NCBI GenBank assembly: GCA_029216955.1
Contig: JANAVB010029819.1
Location: forward strand, 36,995,331-37,059,330
Length of the DNA stretch: 64,000 bases
Reading direction: 5' to 3'
Source: Iris pallida
Taxonomy: Eukaryota; Streptophyta; Magnoliopsida; Asparagales; Iridaceae
In this document: piece by piece, positions 48,001 through 54,875 of the stretch
Numbering within the stretch: position 1 is the stretch's first letter
How the letters are laid out: the number at the start of each line of letters is the position of its first letter
Made by a program: the position numbers and the translations under genes
The notes under the pieces: generated by a model
Told to the model about the DNA's origin: nothing
The model's database searches: none
Seen by the model: only the letters and a program-made list of their open reading frames with translations

Positions 48001-50601
48001 CCAATCACTGTTCCCCAAAGCACGATCAAGCTGGCATGCCACCCTGCTAACCACCACCTTGTTGTGCCACGTCCATATGTGCCCCACCCTCTCCAGACCC
48101 CTGAGCCCGGACTGGAGAAGACAGGACTGAAAGTCTGATAGAATCTGGTCCGGGACCGACCGCCCCTCCAGCTTCTCCCCCCTGTATAGCGTGGCATTGA
48201 AGTCTCCCATAACAAGCAGGGGGAGATGACGATGCACCGCCAACATACTTAGCCTAATGATGTCTTGCCACAAGGCCTCCCGCAGCCTCCTGTCATTGTG
48301 TCCATAGACAGCACCAAGTAAGAATCGGAACCCACCCTTGTTGGCGAAGGAGATAGCCACCAGCTGGTCAGTCATGAAGACCTCCTCCCCCTCCCAACTA
48401 GTTCCGTTCCATCTAACCCAGATTCTCGCCATATCACAGAGACCAAGGTTGTGGAGCTGGACCCAGTCCGTAGGAGTTCTACGAGACAGGATTTTCGCCC
48501 CCCTGATCTTAGTCTCTAGTAAGATCGAGATTTCACACTTCTCCTTCCTCAGCACCTCACTAATCTTCCTCCATCTCCCCAGAGAACAGCCCCCCCGGAC
48601 ATTCCAGGCAAGGGCCGACATCTATTCCGCGGGTGGGAACCCCTGAACATCCTCTGAAGGTGCACCCGGGGAGAGTGCAACCTCCATATCTCTGGACTCC
48701 TCATCTCTATCCCCCTGATGTAGAGGCTGAGCAGGGGCCGCTACCCATTGCGGGTCCCCCTGTTGGGGAGGCTGAGCTAGGACCGCTACCCATTTCGGGT
48801 TGACCTTCCACACTCTCTCCGCCCCACCTTGATCGCTGTCCTCACTATGCGACTCCGTTGCCTGGCGCTTCCGACTGTATACCTGAAGCGCTAAAGTGTT
48901 ACCCTCTCCTTGTCGCCCGCCCTCCTGTCCCATACTCCTGGTGGTCATAGTCCTCGTTCCCGTATACTCAACCATCGCCCCTGCAAAAATCGCCGTCGGA
49001 GACTCCTCGTTTTCCCCAGAGACGGGGGAAGGATCTGCCTCCATCTCATCCTCCATCAAGCCCGCCTTGTCAACTACAGGGGTACCAACTACACCACCTG
49101 TCTCCTGCACTGCCTCCTCCGTCACCACCTCAGAAGCTCCTTCTCGCCTACAAGCACTCGGGAGATGCCCAAAGCAGACACACGCCGGGCATCTGGGGAG
49201 AACCCACTCATACTCCACCTTCTGCATCAGAATCTGGCCAGTAGGGGTCCGGTACTTCAACTGCTCTGGCAGGTCCAGCCTGGCGTCAATCTCCACAAAT
49301 ACCCGAGCATACATCAATCTAGTCCTGAAGGCGGTGGCATCGTCCGCCTTAATCGGCTTGCCAATGAGGCTGGCAAGTCTCATAAGAAGGGGGACACTCC
49401 AGAAGCGAACCGGGAATTCAGGAAACCGAACCCACACAGGCACCGCATTCAGCACCTCCTTCTCACATCTCAAGTCAGGGGTCCATTGCTTCAGTATGAT
49501 GAGACGTCCATCAAACGTCCATGGCCCTCCCTGGAGGATCCGAGCCACATCTTCTGGCATCCCAAATTTAACGAAGTAGAAGCCGTTCTCCTTGGAGAAG
49601 AACTCCATGCTACCCTTCGGCCGCCAGACTCTATCCGCATAACCTCGGATCTGCCCGTAGAAGGGCTTGCTCCCCAACACATATAACACTAAAGTATTCT
49701 CCCAAAATGCCGTCACCTTCGCCACTTCCTCAGCCGGAAAGTCGGCACAGAGCTCACCCCCAACCGCCATAGGCGCAACATACTCCATCGATATCGGAGT
49801 CTTTGCAACCCCCACCTTGCACGCATCTGCCCAGGACACAGGCCGCGGGCCCGAACTTCGAGGCAGGATCGTCGGGGCCGGCCGGGCACTCACGTTCTCA
49901 GCAGTCCCTCTCACCCCGATAACTGGGGAAGCCGCCCCTGCTGACCCCTTCGCTCGAGGCCTCCACGTAGTCCTGGCTTGTCCCTCCCGTCCCCCTGTGT
50001 GCGCCTGGCCCACCGTTGGTCCTGTTCTCCTGGCTATCCCTGACCTCCTGTCCGATCCCTGCGTAGAAGCTGAGCCCCTCCTAGTCTCAGAGATTTGCGA
50101 TCGTTGCCCACCTCCTCGTCTTACCCTCCGATTTTGGACCGTAGTCCAAGCCCCCTCCTCACTCTGTCCATCCTCCGTTCCAGCCACCGTGTCCGTCGAT
50201 TTCCTTTGGGCGGTGAACACCATAGGGGAGCCCCCCAGAGCAACCGCCGTCGATCCACCGGCCGAACCCGTGCTCGGTGGCGTCGCTGCCGTCCGCAGCC
50301 CTCCCCGGCCACCCCCCCACCTGGGGTGGGTCGCCGGCATCCGTCCACCCCCGGGGGGGTTCGCCGGACCCCCCCGCCGCCCCTCTGGCCGCCAGCGGCC
50401 TGCTGCGCGCGAGCAGCAGCGGCTAGCACATTTTCCGGCGGCCGGCCGCCGCCGCCCGCCTCCAGCCGATAGCCGCCGGCCGCCGCCGGCCGCCGCCGCC
50501 ACCCCCTTACCCTTCCCCCGGTCCGGAGGTCGATTGGCCGCCTCCTCGCTTCGATTTGGTGATGCCCTAGCAGAGCTAGGGTTCGCTTCCGAAACCGTCA
50601 T

Positions 50602-50685
<84 letters not shown>

Positions 50686-53251
50686 CAAGCTGGATTCTGG
50701 AAGCACGTGAAGTATGTTCATCTTGTTACATAAAGTAGAAATAATAAAAAAAAAAACTAGAAATTAAAAAGAAAAAAAGACAACTAGAAAGCTAAACAAC
50801 ATGTATAAATAACAGCATCATTGGCACACGAAAAGTCACCAGCAGCATCGATGTCCCAAGAGGAAGCAACGACAAAGTCGAGAGTAAAGAGGTGCAAGAA
50901 GATGCGCGAGAGAGTAAAGTCAAAGAGTGGAGGTCAACATACAAAGACACACGACGGAGCAAAAGTCTAGTCTATGCACGGGGATGCACAACGGAGTTGA
51001 AGTGAGTAGTCTATGCACAGGGATGCAAAACGGAGTAAAGTCGAAGTGGTTAGTACATGAGAATGCACGAAGGAGAAAAAGTCAAAGTGGCTATTCACAG
51101 GGACGCACGATAAACTAAATTCAGAGTGCTCGGCATACGTGGATGCAAAACGGAGTAAAAGTCAAGTGGTCAACGAACGAGAACGCGCAACATATTGAAA
51201 GTGGAATGTTCAAGGCAAGGGAACACATGATAAGAGTAAAAATCGAGTTGTCACCACAAAGAGAAGAGGTACTGAGAGAGAGGTATAGTGCAACATTCCA
51301 CTCAAGATGGACTTGACTAGCATGTTCAACTTGGAAGCAAGATAATATATTTATTTCTGTTCTTTTTTTTCTTTTTTTCTTTCTTTTTTTTTCTTCCTTT
51401 TCTTTCTTTCTTTTCTTGTCTTCTTTTACACCACATAAAAGAAAATGCACTATTGCAGAATACGCATAAAAACAAGTGCACAAGATTTCTGAACTATATC
51501 GTTCTTTGAACCATAAAAACCGACTTGAATGTCGAGTACTTCAACTACTAAGCACCAAGTACAATACCAAATGGTAACAAGATAAAGAAGTGATACACCA
51601 TAAAAGAATCTGATGAAATGGTTTACCACAACTTGGACAATTCTAGCATCCTTTTTAGTGTAAATCTTGTGTTCATCACTTCATCTACTAAAGGAAAGAG
51701 GAGCTCAACAAGCTGGTTAGATATATCCTATGCTCCATCTATAAACTTCGTATGGATAGAAAAGAGCATCCTAACTTATTTCCTCCTTGGTCCAGTTATA
51801 GAAAAATCTTGAAATTTGTGTTTCTTCCATCTTTGAAGATGGGTGGGTGGGTGATGACGAAGTTGAAACTCGGAGAAAATAACGAACCTTTCTCCCGTAT
51901 TTATTACCAAAATATTATAACCATGAGGGCTTAAAAGGAGGATTCAGGAAAACATAATTATTAACAGGTGACGGGGAGTTAAATTTCGTGGAGCGTCTTC
52001 AAAGTGCATAGTCCTAGAAGGAGTCCAAAATACAGAGTATGGCAGAGCTGTATGCAGTTTTTTTTCTTTAAGATAGAAGGAAGAAGTGCTCTATTGTGGA
52101 TTTCATGCTTGTGAATTTGTTGATATCAAAGATGTCCGGCAAGTAGGTATGTCAACGGATTATCAAACCGGCCCTCTTTTCCCAAAATCCCCACACGACA
52201 CCATTTTGTGGGCATCCATATTCCTAACATAAAAGTCAATAGGGATGTAATCATGTCAAAGAGCTAGGGGTACAAATGTAGTAGAATAAGATGGATATAG
52301 GGGAGACACATACGAATACTAATTTCAAATCAGAAATTTCACTAATGCAGATACATATCCAAATTCGATGAAGACTAAGAAATTACAGTCGAACCCACAC
52401 TTCTTATGGCATCATTCCGACTGGATTCCACCTCTCCGAATTCCGAAATTCCGAAATTCCGAAAGGATAAGGTTCGACTGAAATTCCAGTTGGATAGACA
52501 GGAAGTAGAAGCAAACGACTGGATTCCACCTCTCCGAATATGGAGTCTGGTGCCAGCCTAACTACTTTGCACGGACACGAGTACATCACAATTCACGACA
52601 GAATACGGACACGACGACACGGGGCCAGCCACCGATTTCTGGTATGTCCTAGGTGTATTTTTTGCAGCGTTCGCAGTGTGTGTCCAACGTGCATAAGGGC
52701 ATATGCTGCCCTAACCCTGAGTTGCTCGGCAAGTAAACGGGACGAGCGCCATTGTGGCGCTCGGGTGTGGGCCCCACATGCTCAGTAAGCGTGATAATCA
52801 TATCCGTAGTTGTGACCACTAAATACCCAAAAATATATTCAGCAAGAATAACCATTGTTGCATTTTTTAAATAAAAAAATAAAAGATGACACCTTTTGAT
52901 AATAATGTAACCAGCTGCAGTTGCATCACTGTCCACTTCAGTTCTAAGTGACTATAATTCGAAAGAAAAAAGGGGTGTCTTCTTGGCCTCAAGATTTCGA
53001 CTTTGCGAAATCCACCATCAAACTGGAAATTGAAAAGCTAACTCACAATGATACAAATCGACATAGAACTTAAGAGGAGTTGATCAAGAACCCAAAATTC
53101 TCAGAGGAAAACCCTAGATGGATGAGGATTTCGCCAATCATTCAAGTTTCTCGGATAAAACCTTGGATTTCCGAACGTTTTTGAAAAATGAGTACCTGGA
53201 ATTAGATGAAATCACTGGGAATCGAGAAAATGCGGCGATTCCTCGAAGCAT
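26800..53251 (-). CDS. CCR4-type deadenylase (endonuclease/exonuclease/phosphatase fold), exon missing
   Basis: The family removes poly(A) tails from mRNA using an EEP nuclease fold with two Mg ions. Seven exons fit in order with matching phases: 53196-53251, 44739-44836, 43571-43611, 42019-42137, 31035-31185, 30627-30774, 26800-27174. They encode a short Arg/Ser/Phe-rich start (possible organelle signal), [12 protein letters not shown], then [44 protein letters not shown] and [11 protein letters not shown]. The Asn, Asp and His of the active site are there. The segment that should follow SYNILAQ and carry the catalytic Glu (LQEVDEYD in relatives, about 80 residues) is absent from 42138-43570, and the third and fourth exons found are out of phase with each other. 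The locus is therefore probably a pseudogene, or the exon was lost in assembly. Introns are swollen by transposons. Confidence 0.68.
27927..28041. repeat. Perfect 32-bp inverted repeat around a CT microsatellite
   Basis: Arms 27927-27958 and 28010-28041 are exact reverse complements (left arm begins AGGTATAATAAAAGTCAACA). The 51-nt spacer is almost pure CT. It lies in the 3.45-kb intron of the CCR4-type gene. Confidence 0.95.
28486..29168. mobile_element. hAT-type MITE, 683 bp
   Basis: The ends are inverted repeats of about 24 bp with one mismatch (TAGGGATGCAAATGAGCCAA left, TAGGGCTGCAAATGAGCCAA from the right on the other strand). Exact 8-bp duplications CCCACAAC lie at 28478-28485 and 29169-29176. 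The interior is a low-complexity GAGCTCGAGCTTGGCTTG-type sequence with no transposase. The 8-bp target and the TAGGG ends indicate hAT. Confidence 0.93.
29240..29287. repeat. (AT)n microsatellite
   Basis: About 24 uninterrupted AT units. GC-rich GACCCGACCCGG-type sequence follows on the right. Similar GC-rich sequence at 28150-28440 forms a loose inverted partner around the hAT MITE. Confidence 0.9.
29300..30626. other. Intron sequence of the CCR4-type gene
   Basis: Apart from the (AT)n and the GC-rich flank, this part of the 3.45-kb intron shows no gene or repeat end that I can define. The left part, 27280-27900, is likewise plain AT-rich intron. Confidence 0.5.
30627..30774 (-). CDS. CCR4-type gene, exon with [10 protein letters not shown]
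   Basis: 148 nt between ACGCAG|G and GATGAG|GTTAGC encode [19 protein letters not shown], then [18 protein letters not shown] holds the catalytic Asp and Asn. The open frame is uninterrupted and phases agree on both sides. The next intron is 3.45 kb. Confidence 0.9.
31035..31185 (-). CDS. CCR4-type gene, exon with ANTHIYW
   Basis: 151 nt bounded by TTGCAG|A and ACTG|GTAACT encode a Lys/Asp/His-rich linker, then [17 protein letters not shown] and [10 protein letters not shown]. The last is the conserved strand with the catalytic-core His of EEP nucleases. The Trp codon is split with the next exon. Confidence 0.88.
31627..31743 (-). repeat. Copia 3' LTR
   Basis: On the minus strand it starts TGTTGAGAAG and ends ACTCTATA, with a TATATA box near the middle. 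It differs from 40594-40710 at roughly a dozen positions. Confidence 0.88.
31744..31765 (-). other. Copia polypurine tract
   Basis: On the minus strand CATCTTGAGGGGGAG abuts the 3' LTR start TGTTGAGAAG. Confidence 0.75.
31751..32461 (-). pseudogene. Copia RNase H, broken
   Basis: The first part (32144-32461) reads [20 protein letters not shown], then [10 protein letters not shown] and [18 protein letters not shown] with the catalytic Asp. After a broken middle, 31751-32023 gives [37 protein letters not shown] and the normal C-terminal ADGLTKGLS. The frames differ and stops lie between the two parts. Confidence 0.85.
32410..33320 (-). pseudogene. Copia reverse transcriptase, broken
   Basis: From the 5' end are [20 protein letters not shown] (about 33070), [21 protein letters not shown] (32957), [20 protein letters not shown], and [13 protein letters not shown] with the catalytic YVDD (about 32695), then the FEVKDL and [11 protein letters not shown] segments. 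The reading frame changes at least twice. Confidence 0.88.
33816..34523 (-). pseudogene. Copia integrase, broken
   Basis: The core shows [19 protein letters not shown] with the first Asp and MLRYDNE with the second (usually SDNG). A second frame has [29 protein letters not shown] and [19 protein letters not shown], the copia-specific C-terminal region. Frameshift and stop lie between. From 33242 to 33815 is a weakly conserved Ser/Asp/Pro-rich spacer leading to the RT. Confidence 0.85.
34560..35320 (-). pseudogene. Copia protease and pre-integrase region, broken
   Basis: [11 protein letters not shown] near 35125-35095 is the aspartic protease active site (DSGA) of copia elements. [15 protein letters not shown] and a degenerate GAG-pre-integrase segment with CDAC-like remnants follow. 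Several frame changes are visible. The right end is the insertion point of the hAT MITE. Confidence 0.75.
35321..35848. mobile_element. hAT-type MITE, 528 bp, inside the copia element
   Basis: It starts TAGGGGTAAGCATTATTCGG and ends as the complement of TAGGGTTTATTCGGTTTC. Exact 8-bp duplications CTAGGGGT lie at 35313-35320 and 35849-35856. Subterminal regions are built of GGTTCGGTTTCGG-type motifs. It has no transposase. Its left end matches the start of the hAT relic at 54876. Confidence 0.93.
35857..36646 (-). pseudogene. Copia gag, C-terminal two thirds
   Basis: Pieces read [40 protein letters not shown] and [14 protein letters not shown], then the zinc knuckle [14 protein letters not shown] followed by an Arg/Gly-rich tail. 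A run of 14 C (36057-36070) just before the knuckle coincides with a frame change, so slippage there probably broke the frame. The N-terminal part continues beyond the solo LTR at 39962-40234. Confidence 0.82.
36652..39956 (-). mobile_element. Solo LTR of a long-LTR gypsy element, 3.3 kb
   Basis: On the minus strand it starts TGTAAGCCCACTTTTCG and ends GCGGGTCGTGACA. Exact duplications CTTGG lie at 36647-36651 and 39957-39961, inside copia gag. It shares the terminal CGGGTGCGGGTCGTGA and an ACTTGCCT-AATTAGTTG-type segment with the LTRs of the element at 1-6057, so the families are related. On the minus strand a TATATAGG box (about 39530) is followed by a dense GTGTCGTGTCC region, telomere-like repeats and a GC-rich stretch with long open frames that look compositional. 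No internal region remains, as expected after LTR-LTR recombination. Confidence 0.9.
39243..39330. repeat. Telomere-like (GGGCTA/GGGTTA)n repeats in the solo LTR
   Basis: Five to six copies of AGGGCT grade into AGGGTT and degenerate TTAGGATTAGGG forms. They lie in the part of the LTR that would be transcribed downstream of its TATA box. Confidence 0.8.
39962..40234 (-). pseudogene. Copia gag, N-terminal part
   Basis: On the minus strand this reads [20 protein letters not shown] close to the insertion point, the usual N-terminal 'NYxxWS' of copia gag. Before it is an open stretch with [20 protein letters not shown]. An in-frame stop lies between. The start at 40234 is a guess. Confidence 0.65.
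40235..40580 (-). other. Copia 5' untranslated region with telomere-like repeat
   Basis: GC-rich leader. On the plus strand TTAGGGTTAGGGTTAGGG occurs at about 40507-40533. No coding motif was seen. Confidence 0.6.
40581..40593 (-). other. Copia primer-binding site
   Basis: TGGTATCAGAGTC on the minus strand directly follows the LTR end. It is the standard initiator-Met-tRNA-type site of copia elements. Confidence 0.9.
40594..40710 (-). repeat. Copia 5' LTR
   Basis: 117 bp, matching 31627-31743. On the minus strand it starts TGTTGAGAAA and ends ACTCTATA, directly before the primer site. Confidence 0.88.
40732..42018. other. Intron of the CCR4-type gene with a local tandem duplication
   Basis: Plain AT-rich intron. 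At 41270-41480 a few short direct repeats (GCACATGT, GATTATGAT) occur. At 41862-41949 and 41950-42040 an imperfect 88-bp tandem duplication covers the end of the exon at 42019 and its splice donor. Confidence 0.6.
42019..42137 (-). CDS. CCR4-type gene, exon with EEIDYNDL
   Basis: 119 nt between acceptor TTTTTCAG|C and donor GAAG|GTATAT encode [18 protein letters not shown] followed by a polar stretch. E-R/I-x-YNDL is typical just after the 'GxIFYK' strand of CCR4 proteins. Phases at both ends match a missing left neighbour and the exon at 31035-31185. Its 3' end is tandemly duplicated at 41862-41949. Confidence 0.72.
42500..42790 (-). pseudogene. LINE 3' fragment
   Basis: The minus strand reads [21 protein letters not shown], preceded by a degenerate IAEMIRMRW. 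This matches the C-terminal 'RLRWFGHVxRRP' segment of plant LINE reverse-transcriptase proteins. Only about 80 residues remain, with stops. It sits in the intron where the missing CCR4 exon is expected. Confidence 0.7.
42791..43570. other. Intron stretch lacking the expected CCR4 exon
   Basis: I looked on the minus strand for the conserved block carrying the catalytic Glu and found nothing like it. A GC-rich palindrome CAGGGCCGGCCCTG near 43370 may be a transposon end. The rest is unassigned. Confidence 0.5.
43571..43611 (-). CDS. CCR4-type gene, exon with SYNILAQ
   Basis: A 41-nt exon bounded by TTCCAG|GT and GCCCAG|GTACAT encodes [13 protein letters not shown], the signature first strand of the CCR4 catalytic domain with the metal-site Asn. 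It ends in phase 0, so it cannot splice in frame to 42019-42137, which needs one base from the left. Confidence 0.78.
43612..44738. other. Intron between second and third CCR4-type exons
   Basis: AT-rich; no gene or repeat end was seen. Confidence 0.5.
44739..44836 (-). CDS. CCR4-type gene, second exon
   Basis: Acceptor TTGCGGCAG|A and donor AAATG|GTATAT bound 98 nt. It encodes [20 protein letters not shown], then an [12 protein letters not shown] stretch. The PVSPKF-type segment before the catalytic domain fits the family. The phase (one leftover base) matches the exon at 43571-43611. Confidence 0.6.
44978..45019. repeat. (TA)n tract at the L1 3' end
   Basis: About 20 TA units adjoin the short A tail of the L1. 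Confidence 0.9.
45091..48621 (-). pseudogene. L1 ORF2: endonuclease, reverse transcriptase, zinc domain (two stops)
   Basis: This protein nicks target DNA and copies L1 RNA at the nick. The endonuclease (residues 1-230) has LAWNVRG, LLETK, VMGDFNA (about 142) and TSDHSPI (about 224). RT motifs follow: [14 protein letters not shown] (about 512), [37 protein letters not shown] and the catalytic [11 protein letters not shown] (about 685). After the stop at 46021 (TGA, probably from TGG) the same frame continues. A TAG lies near 45820. The tail is a zf-RVT domain with [18 protein letters not shown] and [18 protein letters not shown] (45091-45771). Apart from the two stops the frame is clean over 1,170 codons, so this copy is young. 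Confidence 0.92.
48622..50601 (-). CDS. L1 ORF1: DUF4283-type RNA-binding protein with CCHC knuckle
   Basis: This is a 659-residue intact frame. ORF1 proteins coat L1 RNA. The start at 50601 ([14 protein letters not shown]) is chosen because upstream codons are only the TA repeat. An Arg/Gly/Ala-rich basic segment fills residues 25-150 and a Ser/Thr/Arg-rich stretch runs to about 270. A DUF4283-like domain (about 280-425) has [40 protein letters not shown] and [20 protein letters not shown]. Near 470-487 is the knuckle [14 protein letters not shown]. The acidic C-terminus ends at a TAG directly followed by the ATG of ORF2 in the same frame. Confidence 0.9.
   Translation of the reverse strand: MTVSEANPSSARASPNRSEEAANRPPDRGKGKGVAAAAGGGRRLSAGGGRRRPAAGKCASRCCSRAAGRWRPEGRRGGPANPPGGGRMPATHPRWGGGRGGLRTAATPPSTGSAGGSTAVALGGSPMVFTAQRKSTDTVAGTEDGQSEEGAWTTVQNRRVRRGGGQRSQISETRRGSASTQGSDRRSGIARRTGPTVGQAHTGGREGQARTTWRPRAKGSAGAASPVIGVRGTAENVSARPAPTILPRSSGPRPVSWADACKVGVAKTPISMEYVAPMAVGGELCADFPAEEVAKVTAFWENTLVLYVLGSKPFYGQIRGYADRVWRPKGSMEFFSKENGFYFVKFGMPEDVARILQGGPWTFDGRLIILKQWTPDLRCEKEVLNAVPVWVRFPEFPVRFWSVPLLMRLASLIGKPIKADDATAFRTRLMYARVFVEIDARLDLPEQLKYRTPTGQILMQKVEYEWVLPRCPACVCFGHLPSACRREGASEVVTEEAVQETGGVVGTPVVDKAGLMEDEMEADPSPVSGENEESPTAIFAGAMVEYTGTRTMTTRSMGQEGGRQGEGNTLALQVYSRKRQATESHSEDSDQGGAERVWKVNPKWVAVLAQPPQQGDPQWVAAPAQPLHQGDRDEESRDMEVALSPGAPSEDVQGFPPAE
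50605..50682. repeat. (TA)n tract at the L1 5' end
   Basis: About 39 TA units directly upstream of ORF1. They give long artificial Tyr-Ile frames. Confidence 0.92.
50683..53195. other. Intron 1 remainder with a minisatellite
   Basis: At 50925-51200 a degenerate repeat recurs 6-7 times: CTATGCACAGGGATGCAAAA-like, then CGGAGTAAAAGTCAAAGTGG-like, period about 40-50 bp. The stretch 52395-52535 has short repeats of AATTCCGA and a duplicated GACTGGATTCCACCTCTCCG (about 52420 and 52518). Nothing else was recognised. Confidence 0.55.
53196..53251 (-). CDS. CCR4-type gene, first coding exon (predicted)
   Basis: ATG at 53251 opens 18 codons ([18 protein letters not shown], then a split Arg codon) and ends at a CCAG|GTACTC donor. 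Arg, Ser and Phe with no acidic residue suit a mitochondrial or plastid signal. Two leftover bases join the single first base of 44739-44836 in frame. The intron between them is 8.4 kb and holds the L1. The join is inferred from phase and splice sites only. Confidence 0.5.
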
Positions 53252-53360
53252 TTGCTCCCTCTTTCTTCTTCCCTCTTCTTCTCGAAGAGGGGATTCCTTG
53301 TCGGGTTGGGTTACCGGGGGTGTTGTGGGGGCGGTTTCTTTCTGGTTGTGGATTTATTTA
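53252..53360 (-). promoter_or_regulatory. 5' UTR or promoter remnant of the CCR4-type gene
   Basis: Only 109 bp separate the predicted ATG at 53251 from the transposon at 53361. No TATA box is evident in this stretch. The original promoter is therefore displaced to the right of the transposon, or the transposon end now serves. Confidence 0.35.
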
Positions 53361-54735
53361 GGCTAATTATAAGGGCACAGCACGTTTTGATTGGGGCTAG
53401 CCAGGATTTGAGGAACTTTTACTCGGACTATCAAAATATTCCACTCAGGGGGCTGTCCAAAGCCCACAGTCCCCCCCCCCAAACCCCAAAAATCACTCTC
53501 ATTTCTAAATTTCACTTTCTCTCTTCACAAACCCTAACTTTCTTCTTCTTCTATCCATCTTCTTCTTCTCCACCATTTCCGTTCTCACATCTCCATCAAA
53601 ATCCTAGTTTTTTTTTCTCATCATCATCTTCTTCTTCTCCACAATTTCCATCATCATCATCTCCATCAAAACTCTAGTTTCCTTCTCTTTTCCAATTTCG
53701 ATGGCACCCAAAAAATTAAATAAACCCTAAAATGCATGGAAATAAAGGTTAAATACTTCTTTCCTCACAAAGAATGCATGGAAATAAATCCTAAAATGCA
53801 TATTTCACTCTATTATCAAGATTGAAATAAACCCTAACATATTTTTTTCATTCGAGAATTTCGACATTAGGACTGCCAGAAATTGTGGCAGTCCTGAAAG
53901 GAACTTGCTGTACAGCAAGTTCGTTTGAGGACTGCCTCAATTTCTGGCAGTCCTCAATATGTCTAGGACTGCCAGAAATTGTGGCAGTCATGCTGTAGAG
54001 CATGTCCCTTTCAGGACTGCAACAATTCCTGACAGTCCTCGTTACTTCTAGGACTGCCAGAAATTGTGGCAGTCCTGTTGTACATCGAGTCTATTTCAAG
54101 ACTGCCACAATTTCTGGCAGTCCTCATTACTTCTAGGACTGCCAACAATTGTGACAGTCCTGTTATACATCGAGTTTATTTCAAGACTGCCATAATTTCT
54201 GGCAGTCCTCAATACTTCTAGGACTGTCAGAAATTGTGACAGTACTGATATGAACCCAATTATTCTACAACTAGGATTTCTTCCATAGTTTTCTTCTACA
54301 ACTAGGATTTCATGCATAATTCTTCTATTAATAAAGAAAATTTGATTAATAGACTAATATATTAATAGATTTGATAGATTTGATAACCCAATTTCTTTAC
54401 AACTAGGGTTTCATCCATAATGCCCAAACAAGAAGAAGAAAAATAAAGTAGGATTTGGAGAAAGAGATCTGAGAAATTAGAAGAGAGCAAAAAATCAAAA
54501 TAAAGTACGTTTGCAAAAATTGACGTTCTTGTTGTTCTTGTTCTTTTTGTTCTTCTTCTTCTTCTTCTTGTGAGGAATGGAGAGTGAGGAAGAAAACAAA
54601 AATTATAAGACTTATCTTTTATACCTACCACTTGGATAACCCTGAGTAATTTTTCCAGTGGCAAACTTGTAAATAATGGAAAACTAACACTTAGATATCC
54701 TCGATCAAAATGTGCTGTGCCCTTATAATTAGCCT
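53361..54735. mobile_element. 1.4-kb terminal-inverted-repeat element upstream of the CCR4-type gene
   Basis: The ends are about 36-bp inverted repeats beginning GGCTAATTATAAGGGCACAG with few mismatches. TTTATTTA directly flanks both (53353-53360 and 54736-54743), an 8-bp duplication. No transposase is encoded. The interior has a CT/TTC-rich part, AAACCCTA motifs, and a 378-bp array of palindromes. The superfamily is uncertain: the 8-bp target suggests hAT, but the ends are not the usual TAGGG or CAGGG. Confidence 0.85.
53869..54246. repeat. Array of nine alternating palindromes, period 85 bp
   Basis: Motif A, 27 bp, has perfect 10-bp arms AGGACTGCCA / TGGCAGTCCT around GAAATTG, and starts at about 53869, 53965, 54050, 54135 and 54220. 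Motif B is the reverse complement of A and starts at about 53928, 54013, 54098 and 54183. The first A-B spacer contains a perfect 20-bp palindrome AACTTGCTGTACAGCAAGTT (53902-53921). Confidence 0.93.
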
Positions 54736-54875
54736 TTATTTATGTAGGTTATTACGCTATGCAATAAATAACAGCTAAATTGGCGGGCATATTTGCAAGA
54801 AAAATCCATGAAACTTTGACTAAATTTTTTGTTTAAATTGAGAGTTACCAATTTGCAAATAATTTACATCAAAAT

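Larger units (their letters stand above)
45019..50604 (-). mobile_element. Nearly intact L1-type non-LTR retrotransposon
   Basis: It encodes ORF1 (48622-50601) and ORF2 (48621 down to 45091, two in-frame stops). The 3' end has GGAATAAAATTT shortly before a short A tail. Both ends abut (TA)n tracts (44978-45019 and 50605-50682), so it either inserted in a TA microsatellite or its duplications consist of it. Almost no 5' UTR remains: the ORF1 ATG is 3 bp from the TA tract. It lies in the predicted first intron of the CCR4-type gene, on the same strand. Confidence 0.92.

Noticed and set aside
50605..50721. Tyr-Ile repeat N-terminus of the ORF1 frame and the plus-strand 347-residue frame at 49667-50710
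   Set aside because: The YIYI stretches are translated TA microsatellite. The plus-strand frames at 48896-50710 are shadows of L1 ORF1 in GC-rich sequence.
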